The notes under the pieces are model-generated. The model worked only from the letters and a program-made list of their open reading frames with translations, did no database searches and was not told the DNA's origin. A DNA stretch of 64,000 nucleotides from Maylandia zebra. Its lineage: Eukaryota > Chordata > Actinopteri > Cichliformes > Cichlidae. The translations under genes and the position numbers were made by a program. Positions 10,128-22,800 of this stretch are shown here, one piece after another (position 1 is the stretch's first letter; every line of letters begins with the position of its first letter). The stretch lies in contig NC_135184.1 of assembly GCF_041146795.1 (NCBI RefSeq), positions 4,721,967-4,785,966 on the forward strand, given 5' to 3'.

Positions 10128-10680
10128 AGACTGGGCGATATGACCCAAAATTCATATCTCGATATTCTTTAGCTGGATGGCGATATACGATATATATATC
10201 TCGATATTTTTTAAAGCCATAAAGTAAGAACAAAAAGAGAGTTCTTAGTCAAAACTGCGTCCCAAATCTCACACAGGCACTTTTATTAACATACAGCACA
10301 GATGTACAAGAAATAAATACTCAGAAATAAATTATCAGCATTTATTAAATAATAATGCTTAGTTTTCTGTCTTCATTTATGTTGGAAGTGGTAGCAGAGC
10401 TGTACGTTTTAATTAGTTTCAAAAATCTCTCAGTCAGAATATGTCATGTCATGTTTAGGTGGAAACTAGCGAGCTAACTTCCAGTTAACTTGTAACTCCG
10501 TTAAATTTAATAACTTCTGTTTTCATGGTGTAACTTAATTGTTACACCCGGTAAAGCAGCAACGCTGATCATTTTATTAAAGATGAAAGAATTTAGACTG
10601 TTTTTAACTCTCAGTGTTCCTTTGACTTTGGGACCTGAAGGGGATGGAGTACCGCAATATGGATTTTAGGCCATATCGCC
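10128..10680. mobile_element. Non-autonomous element with GGGCGATATG termini (hAT-like)
   Basis: The ends read AGACTGGGCGATATGACC on the left and, inward from the right, AGGGCTGGGCGATATGGCC, with many CGATAT words between. An end of the same type recurs at 10.78 kb, so elements may be nested. No exact target duplication was found, so the superfamily is by resemblance to hAT-like elements that are frequent in fish. Confidence 0.55.
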
Positions 10681-11181
10681 CAGCCCTAAGAGAGCCAAAT
10701 TTGCGGCTCAAGTAACATAGACTACATTGATATAAACGATATTGTCACATCTCATATAAAAATATATCGATATATTTTAAAACTCAATACATCGCCCATT
10801 GTGAAGCACAGCACGTATCACTCCACAAGGCTCCTGCTTACGATGCCGTAATGCTTCGACAATCCATCAAGCGGTGCGGGTTCATAGCTTAGCAAAGTTG
10901 TACTAAAACATTTGACACATTTTCGAGCGCCGTGTACCACATAAAATCGTTTCGAGGTCAGTAAACACAACCAGAATTCAGTTGCAGCTTCTTAACGTTG
11001 CCCAACATTATACCAGTATTACCGTGAATGGTATGATATGGCCCAGCCTTAGTCCCAGGTATTTAAAACCTAGTGGGAGCTGTCCATTAAGAGGATCGTT
11101 GACCCACTTTAGGGACTACTTAAGTGAGTCAATGATCATTGACAAGCCATGGTGTGAAAAAAAAAGGCTATGGGTCATTAT

Positions 11182-12033
11182 TAGGGCTGCCACAAACGAT
11201 TATTTTGATAGTCGACTAGTCACCGGATTAGTCGACTAATCAGATCATCATCCATTGAACGTAAAAGTACAGCTTATTGCACCAGCAGCATCTGCTCTTA
11301 TATAACTATCATTAGCTTACAGCTTTAAGTGTTTAAGGTCTGTGCTAACTAAAAATAAAGACAAGATGATAGTTAATTGAATTCTAATTAAATGTGCAGA
11401 TTGTTTCGGTGGAGTTTAATAAACTCAGCCGATTTACTCAGGAACAAATAAAATACTGAAAAAAGCCAAACAATAACATTTTTAAGTTATCTAAGTGACT
11501 TGTATATGTTTAACCTGAGTAGGGCGGTGGGTTTGAAAACGATCTGCCGGGAGTCCGGTGCTCTCATGGCCCCCGGCTAGCTATCGAGCTAGTGGGTAAC
11601 AGACGTCTCCGAAAACGTCGGAGCGCTTTTGAAAATATGTGGTGTCTTGATAAACTGAGCAGATATTTGAGGTTTACACAGCTACATTCTCGCCTGAAAA
11701 TATGTTAAACGTTTATTTTGTGACCCAGAAAGAATAATAAGAGTAATATTAAAACTAACTAGCTGCCGCCATTGTTGACAACTGCGCTGGGCCGCGCTAT
11801 GAATTCTGGGACACAGTTTCTTCTTCTTCGGGGTTTAACGGAAGCTGGCATCCTTGTACATGCAGTGCTGCCATCTTCTGTTTCAGTCCGTTATTACACT
11901 CTTAAATCCTGCTACTTATTCCTGCTTTTGGGATCTTACAAAGCTTCAAATGACGCGTCGACTATTAAATCAGTCGTCGACGATTTTGATAGTCGACGTA
12001 ATCGTGACTAGTCGACTAATCGTGGCAGCCCTA
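11182..12033. mobile_element. Non-autonomous hAT element, 852 bp
   Basis: TIRs TAGGGCTGCCAC(A/G) bound the element, with sub-terminal GTCGAC palindromes. A perfect 8-bp target duplication, GTCATTAT, lies at 11174-11181 and 12034-12041. It sits inside the older dispersed repeat also seen at 3.5 kb. A partial copy of the same family lies at 46.56-46.81 kb. Confidence 0.9.
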
Positions 12034-12041
12034 GTCATTAT

Positions 12042-12770
12042 CATAAGAGATTTTGTGTGAAAGCATTGGGAGACCCTGGCTCAGCCCATCATGTGCCTAC
12101 TGAAATCACCTCACCGGTTTAGACATTTCTGCTCAAAGATAGTCGTTTACCCCACATATCCACATCACAATACAACCCCTTCACACGTGTGTGACGCGCG
12201 CGCACGCACGCACACACACACACACACACACACAAATGGCGAAATGTAAATTATGTAACTGGGTAAAAACAAATGTTTTTTTCTCTTTTTCTACGTTTTC
12301 AATTCCGTTGCGTGCTTTGTCTCCACACTACTTCCTGTTATTGGGGGAGCGCGGTGCGCACAGTCCCTTGGCCTTACAGATCTGCAGGTCCGCAGAGATC
12401 TGAGCAAAAGCAAATACTGAGCGAGGGGCTGTGTAAATGGATAAAAGCAAACACTGAAATAAGTTTTTGCACGCAGCAGTGAATTTTGTTCGCTAAAAGT
12501 TAGCCTTTCTTCGCTCAAAAAAAGTTTTTCCTCAAAAAGCAACACTCGTGCTGGCAAATTCTTTTTACGTGCGCTCAGACGAGTGGCACAAAAATAACGC
12601 CATAGTAGACGGTGAGTAAATCTAAAAACATATCTTCGCTTTTCTTTAAAACTCCCGCCTTTGTGCTCAAGCGTTCTTTTTTACCAGTGGTTGTCGTTCA
12701 TAAGTCCTGCAGGGAAAGACGTAGGATACACGTTTCGTAGAGGATCTTTTAACATGACAGTTTTACATAC
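12042..12770. other. No gene; includes a CA microsatellite
   Basis: A (CA)n tract with a GCGC-rich head lies at about 12195-12234. The rest (12.25-12.62 kb) looks like an unclassified repeat with internal near-palindromes around AGATCTGCAG and AGAGATCTG. Confidence 0.5.
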
Positions 12771-12875
12771 CTGTTATCTCAGATATCCAATAGTCTGCAT
12801 TCACGGATGATTTCTTCATCGAGCTTTAGTAAGGTTTTAGATTTCATCGCCTGCTGCACCAAGTCTCTCCGTAAA
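12771..12875 (-). pseudogene. Gene D first exon, decayed
   Basis: The minus strand carries the end of the fish ZNF first exon: EEII.ECRLLDI followed by an in-frame TGA where a CGA (Arg) is expected, then AACAG and a GTATGT donor at 12770. The usual ATG context (GCAGTATGAG at 29.09 kb) reads GCAGTAGAAT here, so the start codon is gone. Any protein from this locus would have to start in the exon at 9763-9502. Confidence 0.6.
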
Positions 12876-12902
12876 TTCTACTGCGCCGAACAGCGATAAC
12901 AC

Positions 12903-12916
12903 CGCGTCACTTCCGT
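12903..12916 (-). promoter_or_regulatory. ETS/CRE-like promoter motif of gene D
   Basis: On the minus strand this reads ACGGAAGTGACGCG, just upstream of exon 1 and downstream of a GAAGAAG run. The same motif precedes gene E (24665-24678) and, with one change, gene C (29055-29068). CGGAAGT is an ETS-family core and TGACGC is CREB/ATF-like. The role is inferred. Confidence 0.5.
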
Positions 12917-15290
12917 TTTTCTTCTTCTTCTTCTTCTTCTTCATTGTGTTTCCGGCAGGCTAGTCGGAAACTTGTACTAGCGCCCTCCCAATGATTCAAG
13001 TTAAGCACTGTTTCATTTTACATCGCGGGTCTCATAAAGATAATGATGAGATAATGGGTTTCATGTCTTGTTAGTTGTTTCCCTCCGTGCTCTGTGCGCA
13101 GGCTGCCCCACTCACCCCAGCACTGTTAGTATGCAAATCAGAGCAGAGCAAAATTATGCAGCCAATCTCTATCGTCACAATGTAACTGACAGTGAATTAT
13201 TTTAATGTTTTAATTTTGTATTTGTTTTAAATATTTTTTTAATTTTTCCTTTAGTTGCGAGACTTTGTTTTAAACTTGGTGTAGCGGAAGTAACGCTCAA
13301 CACGGACTGTGCCTAAAGTGGGTGGACCGCAGGTTTTGACTCTTGCCACCGCCTTGAAGCTGGACTCAGGTATATAAAGAACACATGTGAAAGTATTGTG
13401 GTTAAGCTAAATGCAATTTATCAACCTACCTTTAAGGTGAAGTGCAGCTGTGAAGAACGCTACGGCAGGCGTTTAATGTGACTCTGTTAATTTGAGTTTC
13501 CATGAAATGAATGTCTTATTTTATTCATACTTTATTTTGCAAATTTATTTGAGAATTAGGCCATTTAATTAAGATAGATTTTATGTTGTTGGTTGTAAAG
13601 ATCTGGATGGAGATTTTTTTTTATTCTGTATTTCTATTTTTCAGTTTTATTTTTCAAGACTTGATTTATTGCCTTTTTCTTTGTAACTTGGCCTACTTTT
13701 TAAAGTTTTGTTAATATTCACATTTCTCTCTGCCCCCTCGCCTGTCTAGAACCGGCTCAGATGGTGTTACTGATCTGACAGAAGTAAACAGTAAATCACA
13801 GTTTCATACTCCTAAAGAAACCAAGCAGTAACTGTCTGCGGATTTTGCGAAAACTTATTTGATACTCTTCTGCAGTAGAGTCCGAAGATAACATGATCCT
13901 GAGAATGAGTTTGTCTTCTATGCTTTGTAAGGACCTTGAGTAAAGGTGCCCACAAATAAAGTGCAATAATAAATTATTATTATTATTATTACTACTACTA
14001 CTACAGAGTACTGTGTGAGAAATTATTCTTAAAATAGAGATAAAGACTAACCGACTGTCACCTCTGTAACATAAAACCACTGTCTTTGAGTAAGACCTGG
14101 CTTTTTCAATGTAATTGAGATCTCTGTATCACCTTTCAAATTAATGCAGGCTATTGGTTTGGTCTTCTGAGGTGAATAAATTCTAAAATATCAGCGAATT
14201 TATTTCATACTTCTATTCTTTTTTCTGATGATCAAAACCCCAATTTTGAATATGCACAGACTCTTTTCAATCAGTGTATCATTAATTCTTTAATTTTCCA
14301 ATGGACAATGAAACCAGGTCTCGTAAAGCAGACAAATTGAATTTTAAAATTAAATTTGTTCCAGCAGCCCTTTTTACATTTCATATTTTTGATCCAAATC
14401 TAAAATTGAAATAATCAAAACAAGTACTATTTCCTTTTGATAGGCAATTCAAAATCAAATAATATATATTTGTTCTTTGATTGTCAGTTTAAAAAAAAGA
14501 AGAGCGAGTGATCCACTGATTCAGTCACTGTTACAATATGCCTGTGCTCACGTTTTGAATCCAGCAGTTTACAGGGAGCATTTAATAGTGAATAATATTT
14601 AATATTAAAAACAAACTCAGATACGTTTAATCTTCCTGAAGTTTTTTTTTCCCCAGATAGACTTTTTCTTTATTGTATGTGGATAAAAACTTGTTTGAAT
14701 TTATTTGTGTTTATGTGAAGACATGATAACTATGCCATTTTCAAATTAAAAAAACATTTCAATACGTAATTTGCATTTAATACTAATGGTTCAAAGAATG
14801 TCAGGCTGAATGGTGGGCCCCCACACATTTTCACCTCACCAAATCTGACCTTCTTTGCAAAACGTTTGGACACACCTGTCTTAGAGATCACAGTTCAGAA
14901 AAAGAGTTGGTCTCAAAAAGATTTATTTAAGGTTTTATGTAAACTTTATAAACATAACTTTTAAGTGCATATTGAAATTTAAGCCTACATCACAACATAT
15001 GAATTGATAATGACTCAATATTATTTGTCTTGTGTGTGTCAATTTACAGCTTCTACTCCTGTGTAGTAAAACCTCTTTATTGAATGACAGAGAAATCTAG
15101 GCTATTAAACAAAAGCAACAAGCCAAATAAAATTCATGCTTTATTTTGTACAACAAAGCTTAGTTTAGTAAAAACGATTAAGAACTTCAATCTACAGCTG
15201 TTTTAAGCTGTTTTATATGTTTTTAGTATCACCTCTACAACTTAAAAGAATAACAAAAGTACAAATACAGACAAATGTAAAATTAGCCGG
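12917..15290. other. Intergenic, no gene seen
   Basis: AT-rich sequence without a convincing coding frame. An (ATT)n/(ACT)n microsatellite lies at about 13972-14005. A short word near 14865, AAACGTTTGGACACACCT, resembles Tc1-type transposon ends but has no partner. Confidence 0.5.
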
Positions 15291-15299
15291 GCTTGTTTG

Positions 15300-17540
15300 T
15301 CCCAGTGATCACAGTGGCTATGATGTCAGAGGCTTGACCCTGGTAGGGTCTCCCAGGCAAATTGTCCCTGTGTGAGGGGCCAGCGATGAGCGATTTAGGT
15401 GACCCCTTTGAAGCAAGGAAAAACAAGGGACCAGTTCACCCTGCCCAGGACATGGATACTGGTGCCTATCCCTATGCCAGGCCTAGGGAGGAGGCTTAAG
15501 AGAGAACACCTGGTGGGCACGCCTTAACCCATGGGGCTCTTGCAGACTCCGCACCTGCAGAAAGCACTGTAGAGGGCGGGTGCAATGCATTTTGGGTCGC
15601 AGTGAAGGGCAGAGGCTCCAGGAGTTGTAACCCTGGCTCATGGTAGGAAAACTGAAGTTGACAAATAGAATGTCACCTCTCTGGTAGGACATAAATCTGA
15701 GCTAGTGCATGAGATTGAGAGGGACTGGATATAGACATAGTAAGGTTCACCTGAATGCATGGCTCAGGCGCTGGAGACGTTCCAGACTCTTCCAAACTCT
15801 AGATTCCCCATACACAGAAAGGCAACAGGCAGGGATGGGTATACTAATATCCCACCAAGTTCACTGTCTGTACAATAGGGTTTTCCCAGTGGACGAGTGT
15901 GTCTTTTCCCCTGCACCTTTGGGTCAGGGAACAGGTCCTGGTCCTGATTATAGGTGAATGACAGTTCAGAATATCCAGCTTTATTAAAGTCAGTAGGTGG
16001 GGTGCTGGAAAGTGACACATCTGGACAATTTATTTTCCTATTTTTAGACTTTAGTGTGCAATATCATGTAGACATGAACATTAGAGGGGTGTGATTTTTT
16101 GTGATGTTTTGTCACTGGACTTTTGTGCCAACCACCATGTCTGAGCATAAGTTATTCGCATAAGTGCATGTGGTACTAGGACACCCCAGGTCAAAGGTCA
16201 AGGATAGATTTTGTCAATGTTTTATTGGTGGTCTTGGACACATGAGTGAATAGAGGAACAGCGCTGCCAACTGATCACCACCTGGTGGTGAGATGGATCA
16301 AGTAGCAGTTTTCTGAGGAAGCCTGGGCACATTGAGTCTGAGTGGACCATGTTCTGCACCTTCACTGTTGAGGCACCTGCACAGAGCTATGGCTGGGAGT
16401 TGCCTGTTATGGGGTAATCCCTGTACAGATGGTGAATAACCAAGGTGAAGGGAGTTGTCAAACTGAAAGAGCTCCTGTGGTTATCCTGTGGGATTCCAAA
16501 GGAAACAGATTCCACTGGGCCAAGCAGAGTGTGGCTCTGGAAGAAGCTGAAACAAAATCTCTGGTGCAGGAGTCTGGTTAATCCATGAAACAAGACTTTT
16601 GATCTCCCTCAAAGAGATTCTGGCAAACTACCAAGTGACTCAGGAGGGCAAAGTGGTGCTGTACTCATATGGTGTATAGTATGGGTGGGGTGCTGCTGAC
16701 TTGAACTGAGGAAACAAGAAATAGACAACCTGAAGGATTTTCTGAATCCCACTGACATGCTTTCTGTACATGAAGTAGAGTCTGGAAACTAGGGGGATGA
16801 CTTGCCCGTAACTGGGGCTGAGGTCATTGAGGTAGTTAAACAACTCCTTGGTGGCAGGGCTGCTGGGGTGGATGAGATTCACCATGAGTTTCTCAACACT
16901 CTGAATGTTGTGGCACTTTCTTGGCTGACACACCTCTCTGCTTTTTCAATCTAAGGCTACAACTCTGACTGGAGTGGTAGCCTAAGAAGGGGGGACTGGA
17001 AGATGTGCTCCAATTACAGAGGCAACACATTATTCTGACTCCTGGAAAGATCTATGCCAGGGTACAAGAGAAATGACTGTGTTAATCGAACCACAGGTTC
17101 AGGTCCAGCTCTTTATCCTCATAGGAGCATGGGGTATCTGGCTTGTTGTCATCTGGTCTTTAAGTGATGACGTGATGAACCCTGCTTTTAGATCCTAACT
17201 GCTCCATGTTTATCAAGGCTGTTGTGTTTTTAACACGTTTTAAGGCTTTGTATCTTGTTCTATGTACACGACTTAAATAATAAAAATAATGTGGCATGCA
17301 GCCAATTGAGGTGGCTCAGACATCTGAATAGGATGCCTCCTGAGCTTTTCCTAGGTGAGGTGTTCCAACACAAAGGGGCCCAAGGGCAGACCCGGGCCAC
17401 ACTACAGAAATTATATATTATCGCTAACCTAGAACCTAATGCCTTGGTGTCCCCCAAATGAGCTGAAGCAGGTTGTCGGGATGAGTGATGTCTATAATTC
17501 TCTGCCTAGACTGCCCTAACATTTGGCCCTGGAAAAGTGC
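15300..17540 (+). mobile_element. Degraded LINE (jockey/RTE-like fish family)
   Basis: This plus-strand copy is spread over about 2.2 kb. Recognisable pieces are an endonuclease end with 'CTGATCACCACCTGGTGGTGAG' (translating to TDHHLVV), a linker 'ATTGAGTCTGAGTGGACC', an RT start around 'VDEI.HEFLNTLNVVALSWLTHL' near 16870-16935, and the C-terminal 'LR.LNRMPPELFLGEVFQ' block near 17310-17365, followed by a GGATGGATGG tail. This order is that of a very abundant teleost LINE. Stops in every frame show that it is dead. The clade is not certain. Confidence 0.75.
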
Positions 17541-17785
17541 CATAAAAGGGATGGATGGCTGTAAAATCAGTGTTTTCCTTATACAAAAAAAGGCTAACAA
17601 TTGGAATAAACAATTCAGAGAGTAGAGTTAATTACTATTCTAGACAGGATATATACCATATTGACCTGAAAATGGTATGAGCGCTTCCTTCCGGCTTTGA
17701 AGTGATTTGGTTCCTCATGAACATGTGCTCCACTATTAAACTGTTCCACCTAACAGCTTTCAAACATTATCTAAGAAGGAAGCTT

Positions 17786-18771
17786 TTAACAAACATGGAT
17801 TTTCATGTGTCTTCTCAACTGTATCCTATAAGTGAATCTTTTCGCACAGGTGCTACAGAAATATGGCTTTTCACCTGTGTGCGTTCTCATGTGAGTTTTC
17901 AAGTTTGTCCTATCACTGTATCTTTTACCACAGAGGTTACAGGAATATGGCTTCTCACCTGTGTGAATTCTCATGTGAGTTTTCAAGTTCGTCCTATCAC
18001 TGTATCTTTTTCCACAGGTGCTACAGGAATATGGCTTCTCACCAGTATGGACTCTTATATGAGATTTCAAGTTCATCAGATCACTGAACCTTTTCCCGCA
18101 TGTGCTACAACAATGTGGTTTCTCACCTGTGTGACTTCTCATGTGAGTTTTTAATGCAGACAGGTAACTAAATATTTTTCCACATATGCTACAAGAATAT
18201 GGCTTCTCACCTGTGTGACTTCTCATGTGAGTTTTTAACGCAGACATGTAACTAAAAATTTTTCCACAAGTGCTACAAGAATGTGGCTTCTCACCTGTGT
18301 GGACTCTCTGGTGTTTTGTCAGTTTGTATTTATATTCAAAGGTTTTTCCACAAGTGTCACATTTTAAAGACTTTTTACTTGTGTCAGTTTCACACTGACT
18401 CTCTGACACAGGACAGCCGTCTGCTGTGTTACTGTTTCTGTGATGTCCTCTCTTCTCAGGCTTTGCATTTCTTTTTGATCCTGAGTCTACATGCTCACTT
18501 TCATCCTCATCTCGACTTTCTGGTTCAGGAGAGTTGTAAGAAAGAAGCTGGTCACTGTTTGGTTCAGGTTCCTCATAAGTAGAAGTCACCATAAAGGTAT
18601 CAGTCTCGACCTTCAGCACAAGCACCTGACTAGTGCAGAGTTCCTCTGGTTCCTCTTTAATCTGTGGAAGCTCTGGGTCCTCCTGGTCAAGACTCAAGTT
18701 GCCCCCCTGGTTAAAAACTTGCTGGTCATCCAGATCCTCCTCTTGCTTACAGACATGTTGTTGCAGGAAGT
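17786..18771 (-). CDS. Gene E C2H2 zinc-finger exon, seven fingers
   Basis: After a TCCCTTCAG acceptor, the 328-codon terminal exon has the acidic leader (LQQHVCKQEEDLDDQQV, QIKEEPEELCTSQ), a Ser/Glu-rich spacer, and seven C2H2 fingers with TGEKP linkers ending four residues before the stop. All fourteen Cys and fourteen His ligands are present. Fingers 2 and 3 share SALKTHMR and fingers 5 and 6 share the whole SDRTNLKTHMR helix, which suggests recent internal duplication. It would act as a nuclear DNA-binding factor of unknown target. Entry phase 1 fits the exon at 22329-22071. Exon 1 has lost its ATG, so the protein probably starts at the ATG in the second exon, if the gene is expressed at all. 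Confidence 0.85.
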
Positions 18772-18879
18772 CTGAAGGGACAAACATAATAGAAAAAACG
18801 CATCTGATAAAAGATTATTTTCACTTTAAACATATGAAAATAATAAAACAACTCAAAATTTACATATAAACATTTCTGC

Positions 18880-19640
18880 CGTGTCAAAAAATTAATAAAT
18901 AAATAAATAAAAATCAGTGACCAATATAACCACCCTTCTTTTCAATAACTGTCATAACCCTTCAATTCATGGAGTCTGTCAGCGTCTTAATCTGTTGATG
19001 ACCAACCGCTTGTGCAGCAGCAACCACAGCATCCCAGACACTGTTCAGAGAGGTGTATTGTTTTCCCATCCTGTAAATCTCCCATTTAAGCAGGGCCCAC
19101 AGGCTCTCAATAGGCTTTAGGTCCGGTGAGGAAGGGGGCCATGTCATTATTTTTTCATCCTTAAGGCTAGCCATTCAGTGGAATACTTCGATGCATGCGA
19201 TTGTCCTGCATAAAATTCATGGTCTTCTTGAAAGATGCAGATTTTTCCCGTACCACTGCTTGAAGAAAGTGCCTTCTAAAAAAAAAAAAAAAATCTTTGC
19301 AACAAAATGTTTGATGGTCCTGTGGTCACGCCCCAATATTTGAGCAATTTCAAAAGTGCTGCATCCCTCTGAAAGACCGGACACATTTTTTGAGTTTTAA
19401 GAGTCTTTTAAATTTCTCTTTTGGCCCATTTTGCCTGAGGAAGAGAAGCTGCCTAAAAATTATGCACACATTTCTATAAAGTGGTGACATCCTTAGACCA
19501 CGCCTTCACTCATTACGCAAATAAACATCACCTGATATGCTTAAGTCCAATAAGCACTCAAGTTTATACAGCTCAAAGTTTAAAAATATGCATAAAATTA
19601 TGATATGGCCAAAATACGCTGTTCAAACAATGTTTGACTG
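18880..19640 (-). mobile_element. Tc1-like transposon fragment
   Basis: On the minus strand the C-terminal third of a Tc1 transposase is readable: WPPSSPDLKPIESLW (with the last acidic residue of the DDE triad), KREIY-like KWEIY and a 'GKQYTSLNSVWDAVV' helix. Remnants of the upstream transposase continue, broken, to about 19.45 kb. It interrupts the intron of gene E. No intact frame remains. Confidence 0.8.
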
Positions 19641-20737
19641 CATTGTTCTGGACAGAGATCTTGGATGTTGTTCCGGGGAGCCACTCGCCTAGCTTGAAGG
19701 TCACTGCACAGAGTGCTTCCATTACCACTGAGACCAATGTTTCAGCTTCTCAAAGCTTCTCGTTCTCCTTCATCCTGATGTTGCTATCACTTGGTATTAT
19801 CTACCTTTATTACTATGGCCATTGTCCTCTGCTTGTCCACCACTACTATACCAGTTGGTTAGGACTACTATGATTATATTTAGAAATATACATTTTTGTA
19901 TTTGATTAAATAGATATAAAATAGCACTTGGTGAAAATGTTATATTTATTCCAAGAGCTGCAGAACCTAAAGTTTTACACTGTCAAGATGGAGGCATATG
20001 ATCACATTACAGCACGCAGTGATCAAACCCATATTTTGTTCACCACATGAAAGAGCTGTTAAGCATTTATGCACACAGTGTGAATGCTCTCCAATCCAAT
20101 CAGAACAATGTCATTTGTTTAGAAAGGCTGGACAAGTTTGTAAGTGATCCAATCAGAAGTAATCTTCTTGTGCAGTGACGTTAGATGTGCACATTTAATC
20201 TGCACCTGGTAAACAGGTTCGGAGAGTGGGTTTAGCCAACTCCCATACCTCCAGTTTCTAATCAAAATGTGACGAAATCTCAACATTTAGGAAGCAGAGA
20301 AGAGTACATGCACAGAGACATTTCAGATATAATGTCAATGAAAATAAGATGCTTTGCAAACCATGTGGAGCAACACTCTTCAGTAAAAACCCAACAAACC
20401 ACTTTATTGTTTAGTCAATTAAATCAACTTTAGATTTTGTCTATGAAAGTTTTATGATATTTAGTTAGCTTAAACTAGACTAAAACAATTTAAATGTCTA
20501 AATTATGACCAAAACTGAATGATGTTTTACTTGAATAAAACTAACTCCAAAAAAAAAAAAAAAAGAATTTTGAACAAAAATTCAAAAGTTAAAAGATGAA
20601 TTAAACAAAAAATATTTATCTACGCAACATAACATTTTATTGTTTGTTATTAAAATATTTGAATCTTGTCCTATTTTCGCTGGAATTACATTTCCTATCC
20701 TTGGAGTTTTCAAGGCAGTAACAATGTTTTTACTATG
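19641..20737. other. Intron of gene E, no gene seen
   Basis: AT-rich. A plus-strand frame at 19634-19873 contains a hydrophobic stretch but matches no family I recognise. An A run lies near 20551. Confidence 0.4.
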
Positions 20738-20745
20738 TTTACTGA

Positions 20746-21651
20746 CAGTGTTGGTCAAGTTACTTGAAAAAAGTAGTCAGTAACTAATTACTGACTACTT
20801 CCCCAAAAAGTAATCCCGTTACTTTACTGATTACTTATTTTCAAAAGTAATTAATTACTTAGTTACTTTTTAAAAACATGATTTACAACCTGAATAGGTG
20901 ATGAAGCGATAGATCTTTCAGCCCAATTCTACTTTTTCTGCATAATCCAGCATACAAAATGTAATCAAAAGGAAAAGTCTCTTTTTAAAACTTGTTTTAT
21001 TAGTTTTAATCTTTTAACTTTATGCATCAAGCAAAAATTTAATTATATTCAACATTCTCTGACTGGAAAAAAAATTGTTTTAACATTTAAACCTATTTTC
21101 TGCACCTTCCAGCACATAAAAATATAATATTTTTTGTGTTTGTACTGAGTCTTTCAAATAAATGCAAGTGGTGCAGGTGTGCCGCAGCGGTCAGTGGAAG
21201 AATCCGCGAGTTTCTCTGAATTTCCCATTACGTGGTAGTGTACTGGGTGCTTTCTTGGAAGTTTATGGGGTTTTTTCGCTGTAAAAAGAAGTTTTCTTCC
21301 CACGCAGTGCAAAGCGTACGCTAATGTTTTTGTCACTTTTTAGTAAGTAAGGTCAGTACTTCCACGTTTCAAACGCTGCACGCTCATACTCTCTCCTGCA
21401 CTCGATATATTATCCATTGTTGATCTGCACACAGCTGTTGCCACAAACGTCACACTCGCTTACGTCATTGTCATGAGACACTCTTGCAAAAAAATAAATA
21501 AATAAATAAATCACGGTTATAGTAACGCAGTAACGCAGCGTGCTTACGGTAAAGTAACAGTAATCTAATTACCTTTTTTGCAATAGTAATCCCTTACTTG
21601 ATTACTTGAAAAAGTAATCGGATTATAGTAACGTGTTATTGCCCATCTCTG
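20746..21651. mobile_element. Non-autonomous hAT element, 906 bp
   Basis: The termini are CAGTGTTGGTCAAG and, inward from the right, CAGAGATGGGCAAT. Sub-terminal arrays of GTAATC/AGTTACTT words are present on both sides. The 8-bp target duplication TTTACTGA is perfect (20738-20745 and 21652-21659). It lies in the gene E intron and encodes nothing. Confidence 0.88.
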
Positions 21652-22070
21652 TTTACTGAGCACAAACATCTAACTGGGAATAAATTAAGTTCCATTTTAT
21701 GTTATTTTTGGGTTGTACCATTATTTACATTCTCAAGATTGTTTCTTTCTAAACTTTTAGCAACATTTGTGGGTAAATATAAAGAATTTAAAAATGATTC
21801 AGCTTCAGTAAGCAAAGAATTGTATTCAGTTTGGACAAAATGCTGCATTAAAACCTAGTCTCACCTCTTCAGTCTAAGAATTTAAGTCAGTTTATCAGCT
21901 GACTGATAGAAAGTATAGAGTTATCTTAGGAAAGGTATAATAATAGAGGTATAATGATACTTGCATTTGGCTCTTAAATTCATCCTCTACCTCTAAAAGT
22001 AAAAGTAATTTGGTGTCTCGTTTGGAATCCTACACGAGTCATATTTGTTTTTACTAAGAATATTACATGC

Positions 22071-22329
22071 CTTTGTCATGTTTTTCACATTTCCAGATTG
22101 TATCCAGTAGTCTGAGCCGCTCTTCCCCAGTCCAGACGATGATTCCTTCAGCCTCCTGCTTCACTACAAGCGAGTCTACATCCTGAGTGGTGGAGACTTC
22201 CTCCTGTTCCTCTTTAATCTGTGGGAGCTCTGGGCTCTGCTTGTTCAGACTGGAATTTCTCTCCTGGTTACAGACCTGCTGGTCATCCAGACCCTCCTCT
22301 TCCTCACACTTCATGTTGTTGTGGGAGGT
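22071..22329 (-). CDS. Gene E acidic N-terminal exon
   Basis: This exon has the family leader: ATG-initiated Cys/Glu-rich start (22314), LDDQQVCNQERNSSL, ELPQIKEEQEEV, LVVKQE and VWTGEERLRLLDTIWK. The acceptor CTCAAG is good, entry phase is 0 and exit phase 1, matching the finger exon. At the 3' end the expected GT donor reads GC (AAAG|GCATGT on the minus strand), a possible GC-AG intron or a broken site. The first exon upstream has lost its ATG, so this ATG is the likeliest start. Confidence 0.65.
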
Positions 22330-22344
22330 CTTGAGGGACAAACG

Positions 22345-22800
22345 GACACAACAAAAAGGTTACTAATGAGATGACAGGGAAACACAAATGTGACAAATGT
22401 TTTGAGACAAAATATGAAAACGATAAATAAAGTGGAGGAATGATAAGATTGTTTTTTTATAAATATTTGCGAGATACATCTTACAGGGTTTTTGTATTAA
22501 CGAGTACTGCAACAGCAGTGAAAAGCTTTCAGCTGCAATATTCTCATTTGGATTTATCTTCACATTATTAGCTCAGTCAGTGTGCACAACTGAAAAGACA
22601 GTTCATTTAAGTTCTGCCATGTTTCATCAAATACCAGTATTACTGAGGAACAGCAAAATGTGCAGGTCCACTGTAAACACTTATGGTGAGGACTCTGTCA
22701 AGAGTAACATAATAGAGAAAGTTTTGGTGCTCTACTCAAAGCTTTGAGGCATCTACCCGTGCCAATTACACACTCTTTTTGACAACATATCCCATATCGC
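22345..22800. other. Intron of gene E, no gene seen
   Basis: AT-rich, no convincing coding frame or repeat termini. Confidence 0.4.

Noticed and set aside
10128-10720. Target duplication 'tcaagta' around the 10.1-kb element
   Set aside because: The second copy lies about 30 bp beyond the terminal repeat, so it is probably chance.
17702-18582. Plus-strand frames over the zinc-finger exon, including one of 150 codons
   Set aside because: Antisense reflections of the regular finger/linker repeats.
19634-19873. 79-codon frame with a membrane-like hydrophobic stretch
   Set aside because: Probably repeat-derived; no family match and no surrounding exons.
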